DNA of 64,000 nt from DALYLB01 sp033763135 (lineage in GTDB: Bacteria > Acidobacteriota > Blastocatellia > RBC074), in the NCBI GenBank assembly GCA_033763135.1, contig JANRKY010000204.1, forward strand, positions 1 through 64,000, given 5' to 3'. The notes beneath the pieces are model-generated. The model ran no database searches. It was not told where the DNA came from and saw only the letters and a list, made by a program, of their open reading frames with translations. Positions within the stretch are counted from its first letter, which is position 1. Every line of letters begins with the position of its first letter. The position numbers and the translations under genes were made by a program. Positions 47,387 to 56,797 of the stretch are shown here, in pieces.

Positions 47387-49630
47387 TTAATTCTCCAGTC
47401 TTGCCGCCGCCAGCGCGCTCGGCGGCACGTTGTTCTTTTTGGCGTATTCCCGAATGAGGGCGCTCAAGCTCTCCATCCACTTATCGAGCCGGATGCTCTC
47501 TTCGGGCGCGATCATATAACTGAGATCCGGACGCCGGTCGGCCCAATGATCCTTGGTGTCGTCGAGCGCGTGAAGGAACTTGCGCCCATTCACTTCTCTT
47601 CCCTTGGCGTACCGGCTCTTCTCCCAGACGGTCTGCAGGGCCTGAAAGGTCGCCACGCGCTCCCGGATGAGGTTGCGCGCCAGATCATACGCCCCGACGA
47701 GGCGCCCGATCGCCTCTTCGTGCCGGTTTTTGCCCGACTCCATCCGCGCCGTGTTCAGTTCCTCTTCGATGCGTTTCATTCCCAGGATCAGGCGATTGTG
47801 ATGCCCTGTCAACTCCGCGAGCGAGAGGAGCACCTCCAGATTGTAGACATTGCGATCGGCCTTTGAGATGTTCTGATAGATCCGATGAATGAGCTGATCG
47901 TTCTCGACCGCCATCCGGGCGGCGTCTTCGACGCGGCGAGCGTACGCGCCGACATAGACCGGCGCGAAATCCAGCCCCGGCATCGTCGGCAGCGCCGGCG
48001 GCGGCAGGGTTTCGTCAAAACGGACGACGCCGATCCCCTTTCCGTAGGAGTTGCCGTATCCCGGCCCCCGGACTCGCGAAACGACCTTGTCCCACGAGCT
48101 TTCGAAAAATCGCGCCTGCCCCTGAAGGCCCCGATAGACCTCGATCATCTCCGACACGCGCGGGCCGTAATAGATGTTCATAAAGTCCGCCGCGGTCTGC
48201 GCGGTCTCCGCGCCGCCGGGCTTCCACCCATTCGCGGCGACGACCGCCCATCCAAGCCAGAAGGTCTCGTTGTGCAGCCCCGAATCGTCCCATGCCGCGC
48301 CAAAGACGCCGATCGGATTGCCCTGCCAGACTCTTCCGAACGAGATCTCCTTCCGGGCCGATTGCAACCGTCCCACCGCCGGCCCGGAATCGCCGCCGGC
48401 GTTCCGGCTGCTCGACAGATGGTTCGGGAAGAGAAACTCCGCGCCCTGCGTCGAGACGTAGGCCAACTGCCGCATCCCAAGCTCATTCTCGGTCTTGAAA
48501 TATTCCGGCTCTCCGACGACCCCGTCGATGACGTCCGGTGGAATCATCCGGACGTGCTCCGGCAGCAGCGGATACTCGGCCCAGACCAGAATGCGGCGGC
48601 CGCGGCTCGCCGCGAAATCGCGCGCGCGCCGCACATATTCCACCCATTTGAGACTGCGATTCTCCGGCGTGTAGGCGCCGCATTTGGCGCAGATCCCCGC
48701 GTAATAGACCTCATCCGTCGAGACGAAGAGATAGCCGACGCCCTTCGTCGCATTGATCACATCGTCATACATCTGAAAGATCAGCTTGTAGCTCTCTTCG
48801 TCGCACATGCAGATCTGATAGTTGTTGCCGTCGGATTTGAGATGGGCGAATTGCGGATGCTTCAGCACATAGCTCATGTGCGACGGCGCCTGTATGACCG
48901 GAACGACCTGGATGAAGCGCTCCAGGCCGTAATTGACGATCTCCTGCAATTCGGCGGCGGTGAACGCGCCCGGCGCCCCGATGATCGGGTTGGTGGGATA
49001 CGCGAACTTGTCTTCGAGCTCGAAGCCGATCATGTTGACCTTGAAGCGCGCCGCCCAGTCGAGATATCGCTTGAGCGTATCGATCCGGTCCTGATGATGC
49101 TTGGTGTCCCAGTGCAGAAAACGCAACTGCAGCTTCGGCCAATCCTCGATCGTCGCCGCGGGCAGCAGAAGCCCGCCCCGCGGACCGGTCTTGAGCAGCT
49201 GCAGCAGCGTCTGCACGCCATAAAACAGTCCCGCATCCCCGTTGCCGGTGATCTCGATCATCCCGGGCGCGATCCTCAGCCGATAGGCCTGCTTCTCGAT
49301 CTCGGCATCGGCCCCGGTCCGAACGGCGCCGGCCGCGACCGCGAGCCGAAGAACGTTTCGGGACTGCGGCCCCGCGGGCTTCAGGTCGAGCCGCTGAAAC
49401 TCATTCAAATCCCGCAACAGCGCGCGCACGGCGACGTGCTCCCGGGAAATCCGGCTCGCATCGTAGCTCCACGACTCGTCGAACGCGATGTCGCCGCTCT
49501 GCAGCTCCACCTTCTGCGGCGCGGGGATTAGCGCGTGGCCCCGCAAAAAGAGCGCTGTCGGCTGCTGCGCCTCCGCCGACGCGATGACGACAATGAGCAG
49601 GCCGAGCAGCATCGAGATTCCGGTTTTCAT
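47387..49630 (-). CDS. GH20-like beta-N-acetylhexosaminidase
   Basis: 747 aa. Signal peptide ISMLLGLLIVVIASAEA. An N-terminal GH20b-type domain (ALIPAPQKVELQSGDIAF .. GDAGLFYGVQTLLQLL) precedes a TIM barrel (ATIEDWPKLQLRFLHWDTKH .. FKVNMIGFELEDKFAYP). The Asp-Glu pair expected for substrate-assisted catalysis is in FVSTDEVYYAG (Asp306, Glu307); the usual Gly-Gly before it is missing. CAKCGAY six residues later is unusual. A helical C-terminal domain extends to 747. It likely removes terminal hexosamines from glycans outside the inner membrane. It is followed by the amidohydrolase gene, 14 bp away. Confidence 0.83.
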   Translation of the reverse strand: MKTGISMLLGLLIVVIASAEAQQPTALFLRGHALIPAPQKVELQSGDIAFDESWSYDASRISREHVAVRALLRDLNEFQRLDLKPAGPQSRNVLRLAVAAGAVRTGADAEIEKQAYRLRIAPGMIEITGNGDAGLFYGVQTLLQLLKTGPRGGLLLPAATIEDWPKLQLRFLHWDTKHHQDRIDTLKRYLDWAARFKVNMIGFELEDKFAYPTNPIIGAPGAFTAAELQEIVNYGLERFIQVVPVIQAPSHMSYVLKHPQFAHLKSDGNNYQICMCDEESYKLIFQMYDDVINATKGVGYLFVSTDEVYYAGICAKCGAYTPENRSLKWVEYVRRARDFAASRGRRILVWAEYPLLPEHVRMIPPDVIDGVVGEPEYFKTENELGMRQLAYVSTQGAEFLFPNHLSSSRNAGGDSGPAVGRLQSARKEISFGRVWQGNPIGVFGAAWDDSGLHNETFWLGWAVVAANGWKPGGAETAQTAADFMNIYYGPRVSEMIEVYRGLQGQARFFESSWDKVVSRVRGPGYGNSYGKGIGVVRFDETLPPPALPTMPGLDFAPVYVGAYARRVEDAARMAVENDQLIHRIYQNISKADRNVYNLEVLLSLAELTGHHNRLILGMKRIEEELNTARMESGKNRHEEAIGRLVGAYDLARNLIRERVATFQALQTVWEKSRYAKGREVNGRKFLHALDDTKDHWADRRPDLSYMIAPEESIRLDKWMESLSALIREYAKKNNVPPSALAAARLEN

Positions 49631-49679
49631 AGATTGTCCTCAAATTCGGAAGGAAGAAAGACCGCCGATTTGACCAACC

Positions 49680-49893
49680 GCTCCCGGCGGTGAACCGCCA
49701 ATGGCGTTAAGTTTAGCCTCACGCGAAGACGCGAAAGCGCGAAGCGGAAAGAGGCGCGCATTCTTCGCGTCCTCGTTTCGATTCAGAAGTCCCGCAAACC
49801 GCGCGGCCAGCAGGGGCGAAAAGAAAGAGCGCGAAGACGAAGAAAACTCGGAAATCACTCTTCTTTGCGTCTTCGCGTCTTCGCGTGAGGCCC
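49680..49893. repeat. Long palindromic repeat, family B copy 3 (inverted)
   Basis: The left end is GGCGGTGAACCGCCAATGGC followed by GTTAAGTTTAGCCTCACGCG; the right end is CTTCGCGTCTTCGCGTGAGG. It is the reverse complement of copy 1 over most of its length. It fills the 327-bp gap between the TPR and GH20-like genes, which run in the same direction. Confidence 0.8.
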
Positions 49894-49957
49894 CTTTTGT
49901 TGAATGTTGAAAGCGCCTGCGCAGTCCGGGCTTTCTGACCGCTCCCCCGCCCGATCT

Positions 49958-51346
49958 CTATTTCATGGACTTGAGCCGCTGCAGGTTTTCGCGGAAATCG
50001 GCGCGATCGGGCGCCAGTCGGATGGCCTCCGCCAATTCGCGCATGGCCTCGTCCTTCCGCCCGAGTCCGAGATAGATCGTTCCCAGCAGATTGCGCAACT
50101 CGGCGTGGGCGGGGCGCGCCTGTCTGACTCTCTCGGCGTAGCCGCGCGCTTTCTCGAACTCCCCGCGCATCGCCCAGTGCCGGGCCATCAGATAGTTGCC
50201 GACGGGCGATTCGGGATCGATCTCCTCCATGCGGAGCAGGTGCGGATGCGCGCGCGCCGCGTCGCCGGCCGCGAGCGCCTCCTCCGCCAGATAGGCGCGG
50301 GCCGTCCAGTTGCCGGGGTCCTCGGCCGCCGCCTGTTCAAAGAAGCTCAACGCCGCTTTCGAGTTCCCCTCGTCCAGCATCCGCTCGCCCTTCGCGATCA
50401 GGCGGCTGACCTCGCTCTCGCGGCCTTCGCGCCCCTCCTGCGCTTCCCGCGCGCGCTTGAATCGGACCATGAACTCCCCGGCCCGCGCGCGATCGCCCTT
50501 GCGCTGCCACGCCTGGCCGAGCGCGTAATAGATCTTCGGAAACTCCGCCGCGTGCGCGACGGCGCGCTCCAGCGCCGCGATCGCCTCGTCCGGCTGATTG
50601 AGGGCGATCAGCGCCGCGCCCAGCTTGTGCAGATACTGCGGATTCTCCGGATCGAGCCGGACCGCTTCCCGCAGCGACGCGGCGGCCGCCGCCATCTCAT
50701 TGAGCTGATAGAGCAGCTTGCCCAGCTCGAAATGGGCGAGCGGATTGGCCGGAAACTTCGCGACGCTTCGCTGCAGCGATTGCCGGGCCCGATCGTATTC
50801 GGCCTTGACCGCATAGGCCTGCCCGCGGTTCAGGTCGAGACGCGCATCGCCCGGCGCGCGCGTTTCGAGCAGATCGAGGATTCGCAGCGCGTCATCGAAC
50901 TTTTCGAGCCGATAATAGACATCGCTCAGCAGCCAGAGCCAGGCGACATCGAGCCCCTCGGTCGCCTTCGACGCCGTCAGCGCGGAGAGCGCATCGAGCG
51001 CCGCCGGATTCTGTTTCAGCCGCACGAGGACGCTCGCCTGAAAGACCCGATATTCCGGGCGTCGCGAATCGAGCCGGATCGCCTCGCCCAGCTCCAGCGC
51101 GGCATCGCTCAGTCGCCCGGCCTCCGCCAACGCCACGCCCGCATGAAAATAGGCGCGCGCATCGGCCGGGTTCGCCTGTTTATGGCGATTGAAGGCGGCG
51201 ACGGCTTCGGCGAAGCGCCCCTCGGCGAGCAGCCTCCGCCCTTCGGCGAGGTCTCTCTCCGTCTGGGCCAGGGCCAGAAGCGAAAGGGCGGCAAGCAATA
51301 TCGCAATGCCTGCCGCCCTTCCCACCTTTTGCATGTGCGTCTTCAT
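49958..51346 (-). CDS. Secreted TPR-repeat protein
   Basis: 462 aa from the ATG at 51346. Signal peptide GIAILLAALSLLALAQ. The mature protein is nearly all TPRs, for example EAVAAFNRHKQANPADARAY, DAALELGEAIRLDSRRPEYR, RARQSLQRSVAKFPANPLAH, AAAASLREAVRLDPENPQYL and KDEAMRELAEAIRLAPDRAD. It starts 66 bp after the TonB receptor stop, so it likely shares that transcript and may act with the receptor. Confidence 0.9.
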   Translation of the reverse strand: MKTHMQKVGRAAGIAILLAALSLLALAQTERDLAEGRRLLAEGRFAEAVAAFNRHKQANPADARAYFHAGVALAEAGRLSDAALELGEAIRLDSRRPEYRVFQASVLVRLKQNPAALDALSALTASKATEGLDVAWLWLLSDVYYRLEKFDDALRILDLLETRAPGDARLDLNRGQAYAVKAEYDRARQSLQRSVAKFPANPLAHFELGKLLYQLNEMAAAAASLREAVRLDPENPQYLHKLGAALIALNQPDEAIAALERAVAHAAEFPKIYYALGQAWQRKGDRARAGEFMVRFKRAREAQEGREGRESEVSRLIAKGERMLDEGNSKAALSFFEQAAAEDPGNWTARAYLAEEALAAGDAARAHPHLLRMEEIDPESPVGNYLMARHWAMRGEFEKARGYAERVRQARPAHAELRNLLGTIYLGLGRKDEAMRELAEAIRLAPDRADFRENLQRLKSMK

Positions 51347-51412
51347 TGAGTTGCCGCCGGGACAGGCTCCAGTGCCCACCCCGGCGTCTTGTTGGCAATG
51401 CCCGATCCCTTC

Positions 51413-54400
51413 CTACCACTCGACCCGCAGGGAAAGCTGGATCGTCCGCGGCGTGTTCGCCTGAACGCCCAGATTCTGCAGCCCGGTGGTCGTGTTCGGA
51501 GCGACATCCACCGGATGATTGAATGCGTTGAAGAAATCGGCCGTAAAGCGGACATTCCCGTTTTCGAGGAACCGGAAGTTCTTGAAGAGAGAGATGTCCG
51601 CGTTCCAGGCGCCCGGCCCCAGGAAGTTGGCGCGCGGGCTGTAGTTGTACAGTTCGCCGATCGGCACGTTGCGCACCGTGCCGTTCGCCAGAGTCAGCGC
51701 GAGCGGGTTGTTGAAGGTCGTGCCGAGCGGGCGCGCGACCCGCTGACCGCGGTCGACCGGGACGAGCGCCGTCAGGTTTCCGCCCGTGATGTCAGTCGCG
51801 GAGGCAGGATTGAAATCGCCCTTGAACCAGAGCCGCTGCCGCAATCCGAAGATCGTCATCTCGACCCGCTCATCCGGGTTCAGCCGGACGTCGCCGAACT
51901 GATAGAGCCCGGGAGCGACGCTCATCCGGTTGCCGCTCCGCCAGTCTCCGATGGCCGCCACCTGCCAGCCGCCGATCACCTGATTGACGATGCCCGGAAC
52001 ATTGCCGCCCAGCTTCTTTCCCCGGCCAAACGGCAGATCGAAGATCGCATTGTACCGGATGCGATGCGGCGGAACATTGGTCGATCGGAAATAGACCAGC
52101 CGCAACCGCTCTTCGTAACTCAGATTCGGATTGCCGAACAGTTGAATGTTCTCCGGCACCTGGCCCCCGCCGCCGCCCGAATTGATGTTCGTGTTGCCCG
52201 CATCGAAGCCGCCCGCGTCCGTGGTCGTCAGCGAACTGCTGAAGACATAGAACCACTGAAAAGCCAGCCCGTTCGAGAACCGGCGCTCCAGTTCCACCTG
52301 CCCCGAATGGGTGTTGGAATAGCCCGTCCGGTTGACCGCGTTGGCGACGTTCCAGTTGGGATTGCTCCGCAGCAGCGCGCGATTCGAGGGCGGCGCCAGT
52401 TTGGTGCGCAGCACGTAATTGTATTCCGCCTCCTGCGAATTGAGCGCGAACTTCTGTTCGAGATCGCGCCCGTGCTCGCCGATATAGCTCACCCGCAGGG
52501 CCGTCTTGAAGGGCAGCTCCCGCTCCAGGGTCGCGTGCCACGACTGCGCCCGCCCGTCTTTCCAATTCCGCCCGTCCCACACCATGATCTGCTGCGCGGC
52601 GGGAGAGATCGGAACGACGCCCTGCGTGTTGACCGCGGCGGCGCCGATGAAATCGGTGGCCACCGGCCGGGAGATCAGCGGATAGTTGAACGTGCTGTTC
52701 TTGGCGTAGATATCATTGGTGAAGCGCAGATTCAATGGCGGATTGGTCCGCGCCGCCTGCAGCAACTGCGACAGCGGCATCGTCCAGAAATACTCGCCAT
52801 ACCCGCCGCGCAGCACCATCTTGTCGTTGAGCTTGAACGCGAAGCCGAGCCGCGGCCCGAAATTGTTGCGATCCGGCCGGTACAGATTTTCCGGATACCC
52901 GGCCGCGCTCGCCGTCGTATAGGTCAACCCGCGCGCGGACCAGGAAGCCAGCACCGCCGGCGGAATGCCGGGCAGATTCTGAATCTGATTGTCGCCCGGC
53001 GTGAGCACCTCGAATTTCGTCGCGACCGTCGCCGTATCCGCCGTCACCAGCCGATTGAACTTCTCCCGGTACGGCGTCCAGTTGTCCCATCGCAGTCCGA
53101 GCGTCAGCGTCAGCCGCTGCGTGGCCTTCCACCGATCCGTGAAATAAAGCCCCTTCTCCGACTGCCGAAAATAGAAGAATCCCCGATTGTACTGATTGGA
53201 GAGAAACGAAGGCAGCCCCAGCAGCAGCGAGGCGAACCCGTTGCCCGTGAACGGCGTGGCGGCATCGTCATTCGGCGCATAGAGCGACGTCCAGCTGCCG
53301 TCGAAATCGTGCGAGCCCTGATATTGCTGGAACTCGACGATGTTGTTCCATTCGCGGCGGTACTTGCCGCCGAACTGAATGGTGTGGCGCCCCTTGTTCC
53401 AGGTCACGTTGTCCTCGATCACCCCGCCCGTCAGCGCCTCGTCCTTGCGGTTGTCCGAATCCCAGCCGAAATAATCGTCATACAGCGTCGGCCAGCCTTT
53501 GGCGCCGAACGGATTGGGCGTGCCCAGTTTGGTCGGCCAGTCCTCGAAATCTGCCAGCGTGCCCGAGCTCTTGTAGGATCGATGCATGCCGACCAGCAGT
53601 TCGTTGACGAGCGTCGGCGCGAACGTGTGGGTCTGCGTGATCGAGACGTTGTTGATCCGGGCGTCGCTTCGCGAAGTCCCCAGCCCGGCCTCGACATTGA
53701 TCGGATTGCCGAAGACGCCGCCTTCCGTGGCGGCCTTGCGCGTCGAACGGGTCCAGCGCACCGACAGCGTGTCCTGCTCCGAAAAATGATGATCCACCTT
53801 CAGCGTGAGATTGTCGGAATCGTTCTTGACGGGATAGAACTTCTGAATATTGTCCGCCAGATACGGATTGTTGTTGTTGGTCGGCAGCGCCGTCAGCGAC
53901 TGCATCACCTTGGCGAAAGCCGAAATCCGATTCGCCGGAATGATGTTGTTGGCGAACGGCTGACGCGCGCCGTTGGGCCCGCTCGACGTCAGCGGGTCAT
54001 AGATGATCGTCTTCTGCCCATTCGCGTCGACGAGGTTGCTCAGATCGCCGTTCCACATCGCCGCCGTCGGGACGGCGCCGTACCCGCCCAGCGGCAGCGC
54101 GCTCTCGCGGCTGCGCAAGCCCTCGTACGCGGCGAACCAGAAGGTCTTGTTGCGCATGTCCACCAGCGCCTTGCCGAACCCCGGCAGATAGACCGGACCG
54201 CCGGCCGAAACGCCGAACTCATTGCGGATCAGCTTGGCCGGCTTGAAATCGACCGGATTCTCGCGCCGCCGCGCCAGCAGGCCGGCCGCGTTGTTGCGAT
54301 GCGTCTCGAAGGCTGTGCCATGAAACTCGTTCGTCCCGCTGCGCGTGGCGAGCGTCACCGTGGCCGGCCGCGAATATCGCGCGTCGGACCCGACCGTCTC

Positions 54401-55051
54401 GACCCGGAACTCCTGCACCGTGTCCAGCCCCGGCTGCACGCGCGCAATGCCGCCGCCAAACCGGTCCACCAGCGAGACGCCGTCCAGCGTGATCTCCAGC
54501 GAACCGACCTTCAGCCCATTGACGCGGGCATTGCCTCCCCCCTCGATGCCCGGCGTCAGATCGAACAGGGCGCTGACATTCCGCCCATTGAGCGGAAGCT
54601 GCCGGATGCGCTGATAATCCTTGACGTCCGAGACCTCCGCGCTCTCGGTCTGCACCAGCGGCGCCGCATCCGTCACGGTGATCGTCTCCTGCGGCGAACC
54701 GACAATCATCTCCGCATCCAGCACCGCAGTCTGCCCCACCTGCAGCTGCAGCCGCCCTTCCCATTTCTTGAAGCCCGCGGCCTCGATCGCCACCCCGTAC
54801 GTTCCCAGCGGGACCGAACCGAAATAGTACCCGCCCTCCTCATTCGTGCTCGTCTTCCGCGAGATATTGGTGGCCAAATTGGTGAGAGTGACGCTGGCGT
54901 TGCGAATCACCCCTTTTTGCGCATCGGTCGCGGTACCCGTGACTGTTCCCAGCCCGGTCTGGCCGACAGCCGATGCCGTCAGCAACAGCATCGCGAAGAA
55001 ACAGCCGACCACCGTCAGGCCGCTGCCTGATCCTGGTTTCAGATCTTTCAT
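51413..55051 (-). CDS. TonB-dependent receptor, Oar-like, with carboxypeptidase regulatory domain
   Basis: 1212 aa from the ATG at 55051, with GGAGG five bases upstream; the longer frame runs through the mobile element and is not coding. Signal peptide VVGCFFAMLLLTASAVGQ. CarboxypepD_reg domain (GTVTGTATDAQKGVIRNASV .. YGVAIEAAGFKKWEG), plug-like region (IRQLPLNGRNVSALFDLTPG, SLEITLDGVSLVDRFGGG, GTAFETHRNNAAGLL), then a barrel ending TIQLSLRVEW. It is likely an outer-membrane transporter for the glycan or peptide handled by this locus; the ligand is inferred only from context. Confidence 0.93.
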   Translation of the reverse strand: MKDLKPGSGSGLTVVGCFFAMLLLTASAVGQTGLGTVTGTATDAQKGVIRNASVTLTNLATNISRKTSTNEEGGYYFGSVPLGTYGVAIEAAGFKKWEGRLQLQVGQTAVLDAEMIVGSPQETITVTDAAPLVQTESAEVSDVKDYQRIRQLPLNGRNVSALFDLTPGIEGGGNARVNGLKVGSLEITLDGVSLVDRFGGGIARVQPGLDTVQEFRVETVGSDARYSRPATVTLATRSGTNEFHGTAFETHRNNAAGLLARRRENPVDFKPAKLIRNEFGVSAGGPVYLPGFGKALVDMRNKTFWFAAYEGLRSRESALPLGGYGAVPTAAMWNGDLSNLVDANGQKTIIYDPLTSSGPNGARQPFANNIIPANRISAFAKVMQSLTALPTNNNNPYLADNIQKFYPVKNDSDNLTLKVDHHFSEQDTLSVRWTRSTRKAATEGGVFGNPINVEAGLGTSRSDARINNVSITQTHTFAPTLVNELLVGMHRSYKSSGTLADFEDWPTKLGTPNPFGAKGWPTLYDDYFGWDSDNRKDEALTGGVIEDNVTWNKGRHTIQFGGKYRREWNNIVEFQQYQGSHDFDGSWTSLYAPNDDAATPFTGNGFASLLLGLPSFLSNQYNRGFFYFRQSEKGLYFTDRWKATQRLTLTLGLRWDNWTPYREKFNRLVTADTATVATKFEVLTPGDNQIQNLPGIPPAVLASWSARGLTYTTASAAGYPENLYRPDRNNFGPRLGFAFKLNDKMVLRGGYGEYFWTMPLSQLLQAARTNPPLNLRFTNDIYAKNSTFNYPLISRPVATDFIGAAAVNTQGVVPISPAAQQIMVWDGRNWKDGRAQSWHATLERELPFKTALRVSYIGEHGRDLEQKFALNSQEAEYNYVLRTKLAPPSNRALLRSNPNWNVANAVNRTGYSNTHSGQVELERRFSNGLAFQWFYVFSSSLTTTDAGGFDAGNTNINSGGGGGQVPENIQLFGNPNLSYEERLRLVYFRSTNVPPHRIRYNAIFDLPFGRGKKLGGNVPGIVNQVIGGWQVAAIGDWRSGNRMSVAPGLYQFGDVRLNPDERVEMTIFGLRQRLWFKGDFNPASATDITGGNLTALVPVDRGQRVARPLGTTFNNPLALTLANGTVRNVPIGELYNYSPRANFLGPGAWNADISLFKNFRFLENGNVRFTADFFNAFNHPVDVAPNTTTGLQNLGVQANTPRTIQLSLRVEW

Positions 55052-55127
55052 AGGAGCCTCCGTTGGAACGTGTGGAATTGCGCCTTGCCCGGCGGCGCTC
55101 GCAAATACTTCGGTTTGAAAAAAATCG

Positions 55128-55319
55128 CTGATGCTGGCGGATTTTGTGGTCGGGAAAGGGAATGGACAGGATTGACAGGATTTTTCAGGATTTACAGGAT
55201 GCAGGATTGGTGTCACATCCTGTAAATCCTGAATAATCCTGTCAATCCTGTCCATTCTTCCCGTTGTTCGAATCTTAATCGGAGCCGATGTCGCTCTCCA
55301 CGAAATCCGGTAGCATCAG
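55128..55319. mobile_element. Miniature inverted-repeat element, family C copy 3
   Basis: 192 bp with 22-bp termini CTGATGCTGGCGGATTTTGT at the left and ..CCGGTAGCATCAG at the right. Both sides have the exact 8-bp repeat AAAAATCG (55120-55127, 55320-55327). The inside is an inverted palindrome with 42-nt arms (one or two mismatches), built of CAGGATT units as in copy 2, but with the long spacer on the right, so it is oriented opposite to copy 2. It lies between the ROK regulator and TonB receptor genes, which run the same way. Confidence 0.88.
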
Positions 55320-55343
55320 AAAAATCGATTTCCGGGCCCGCGG

Positions 55344-56579
55344 CTACCACCCCAGACTCGGCACGGTGAACGCGCGCGCCAGCACCAGCGCAATCGCCCC
55401 CGTCAGGCTCGGCTTCTCGGCCAGCGTCGAGGGAATGATCGTCACATGACTCGAATAGAAGCGCGTGACCTGCGCCGCCAGAACCCGCCGAATCTCCGGA
55501 TAGAGAATCTCCCAGGCCCGGGTGATCGTTCCGCCCAGCACGATGATCTCGGGATTGATCGAATAGATGACCGGAATCAACCCGCGACCCAGATATCCGG
55601 CCGTCCGCCGCAAGGCCTCCATCGCCTCGGGCTCCCCTTCGTGACAACGCGCGACGATCTCCTCAATCCGGACCTCCGTCGATCGCCCCTCCGCCTCTTC
55701 CCTGCCGCGCCCGCCCTTCAATTCGTGATATCGCCGCACCGTCGCCTCATCCCCGGCAAAGACCTCCAGACAGCCCCGCCCCCCACAAGTACAGGGCGGC
55801 CCGTTCGGATCCATCGAGATATGACCGAACTCGCCCGCCCCATTCAAAATGCCGTGATACAACTGCCCGCGAATGACGATCCCCGCCCCGACCCCCTCCC
55901 CGATATCCAGAAAGACCAGACTCTGCGACTGCTGCGAGATATGCCTGCCAAACCAGATCTCCGCCAGCGCCGCCAGCCGCGCCCCGTTCTCGAAATAGAG
56001 CGGCAACTCCAGATTGAGCTCCTGCCGGAGCATCGCCCCCAGCGGCACGTCGTCCCAGTTCAACCCCTCCGCTGCCAGAACCCGCCCCTCGTTGGCGTCG
56101 ACCAGCCCGATCAGGCTCATCCCCACCCCCTTGATCCGATCCTGACGCGGACACGCCTGCACCATCTTCCGTATCCCCCCCGCCAGCGCCTCCGCAATCC
56201 TCCCCGGCTCCCGATCGTGCGACAACACCACCGAACTCAATATCCGCCCGCTGAAATCACTCAGCGCCGCCGTGCTCTGATGAATGCCCAGATCCACCCC
56301 AATCGCGTATGCCTTCTCCGGATTCAAATGGAGAAAGCGCTTCTTCCGCCCTCCATTCGGCGACGCCAGCCCCACCCCCTCCTCATAGACAAACTCGTTC
56401 TCAATCAACCTCGCCACAATCTTCGATACCGTGCTCCCTTCCAACCCCGTCAACCCCGCCACATCCACCCGCGACACCGGCTGCCGCTCCCGCACGACAT
56501 TCAACACCAACACCTCATTCATATCCCGCAACGCCTGATGCGTCGCCCGCTCCGCGGAATGCAGATTGATCTTTTTCAC
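55344..56579 (-). CDS. ROK-family transcriptional regulator
   Basis: 411 aa from a GTG at 56579; the frame is open to an ATG at 56693 that would add 38 residues without similarity. An N-terminal winged helix-turn-helix (VLVLNVVRERQPVSRVDVAG .. STVSKIVARLIENEFV) joins a ROK sugar-kinase-like domain (AIGVDLGIHQSTAALSDF .. GAGEFGHISMDPNGPPCTCG). The zinc motif CTCGGRGCLE is complete. These NagC/XylR-type regulators sense sugars. Position between a divergent M20/glycosidase unit and a downstream TonB/GH20 unit suggests it controls one or both. Confidence 0.93.
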   Translation of the reverse strand: MKKINLHSAERATHQALRDMNEVLVLNVVRERQPVSRVDVAGLTGLEGSTVSKIVARLIENEFVYEEGVGLASPNGGRKKRFLHLNPEKAYAIGVDLGIHQSTAALSDFSGRILSSVVLSHDREPGRIAEALAGGIRKMVQACPRQDRIKGVGMSLIGLVDANEGRVLAAEGLNWDDVPLGAMLRQELNLELPLYFENGARLAALAEIWFGRHISQQSQSLVFLDIGEGVGAGIVIRGQLYHGILNGAGEFGHISMDPNGPPCTCGGRGCLEVFAGDEATVRRYHELKGGRGREEAEGRSTEVRIEEIVARCHEGEPEAMEALRRTAGYLGRGLIPVIYSINPEIIVLGGTITRAWEILYPEIRRVLAAQVTRFYSSHVTIIPSTLAEKPSLTGAIALVLARAFTVPSLGW

Positions 56580-56718
56580 TGTGCCTTGTTTTCTCTTTTG
56601 TTCTCTGGTGTTCTCTGGAACCCCTCGCGCACGAAACTCCTCAGTTTCTGTCCCGCGGAATGTAACCATGGCGACTACCCTTGTCAAGCCCATGACGAAA
56701 GAATGCCAACATGCTGTA

Positions 56719-56746
56719 TTGACTTCCTTTATTGGGCAGATATAAT
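56719..56746 (+). promoter_or_regulatory. Sigma70-like promoter of the M20 peptidase unit
   Basis: TTGACT (56719-56724) is followed after 16 bp by a consensus TATAAT (56741-56746). It lies 52 bp before the ATG of the M20 gene and in the short region shared with the ROK regulator. The surrounding DNA is unusually AT-rich for the window. No operator palindrome is obvious. Confidence 0.75.
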
Positions 56747-56797
56747 TGCTTCCGGTCAGACATCAACTAACCCTATTAAAAATTAAGAAGAGAAAAC

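Noticed and set aside
51389..55030. Long open frame (1213 aa) opposite the second TonB receptor
   Set aside because: Same reason: Arg/Gln-rich shadow of a gene with a signal peptide, regulatory domain and barrel.
55052..55255. N-terminal extension of the TonB receptor through the element at 55128
   Set aside because: The added residues (e.g. MDRIDRIIQDLQDV) are translated palindrome; a ribosome site and signal peptide define the start at 55051.
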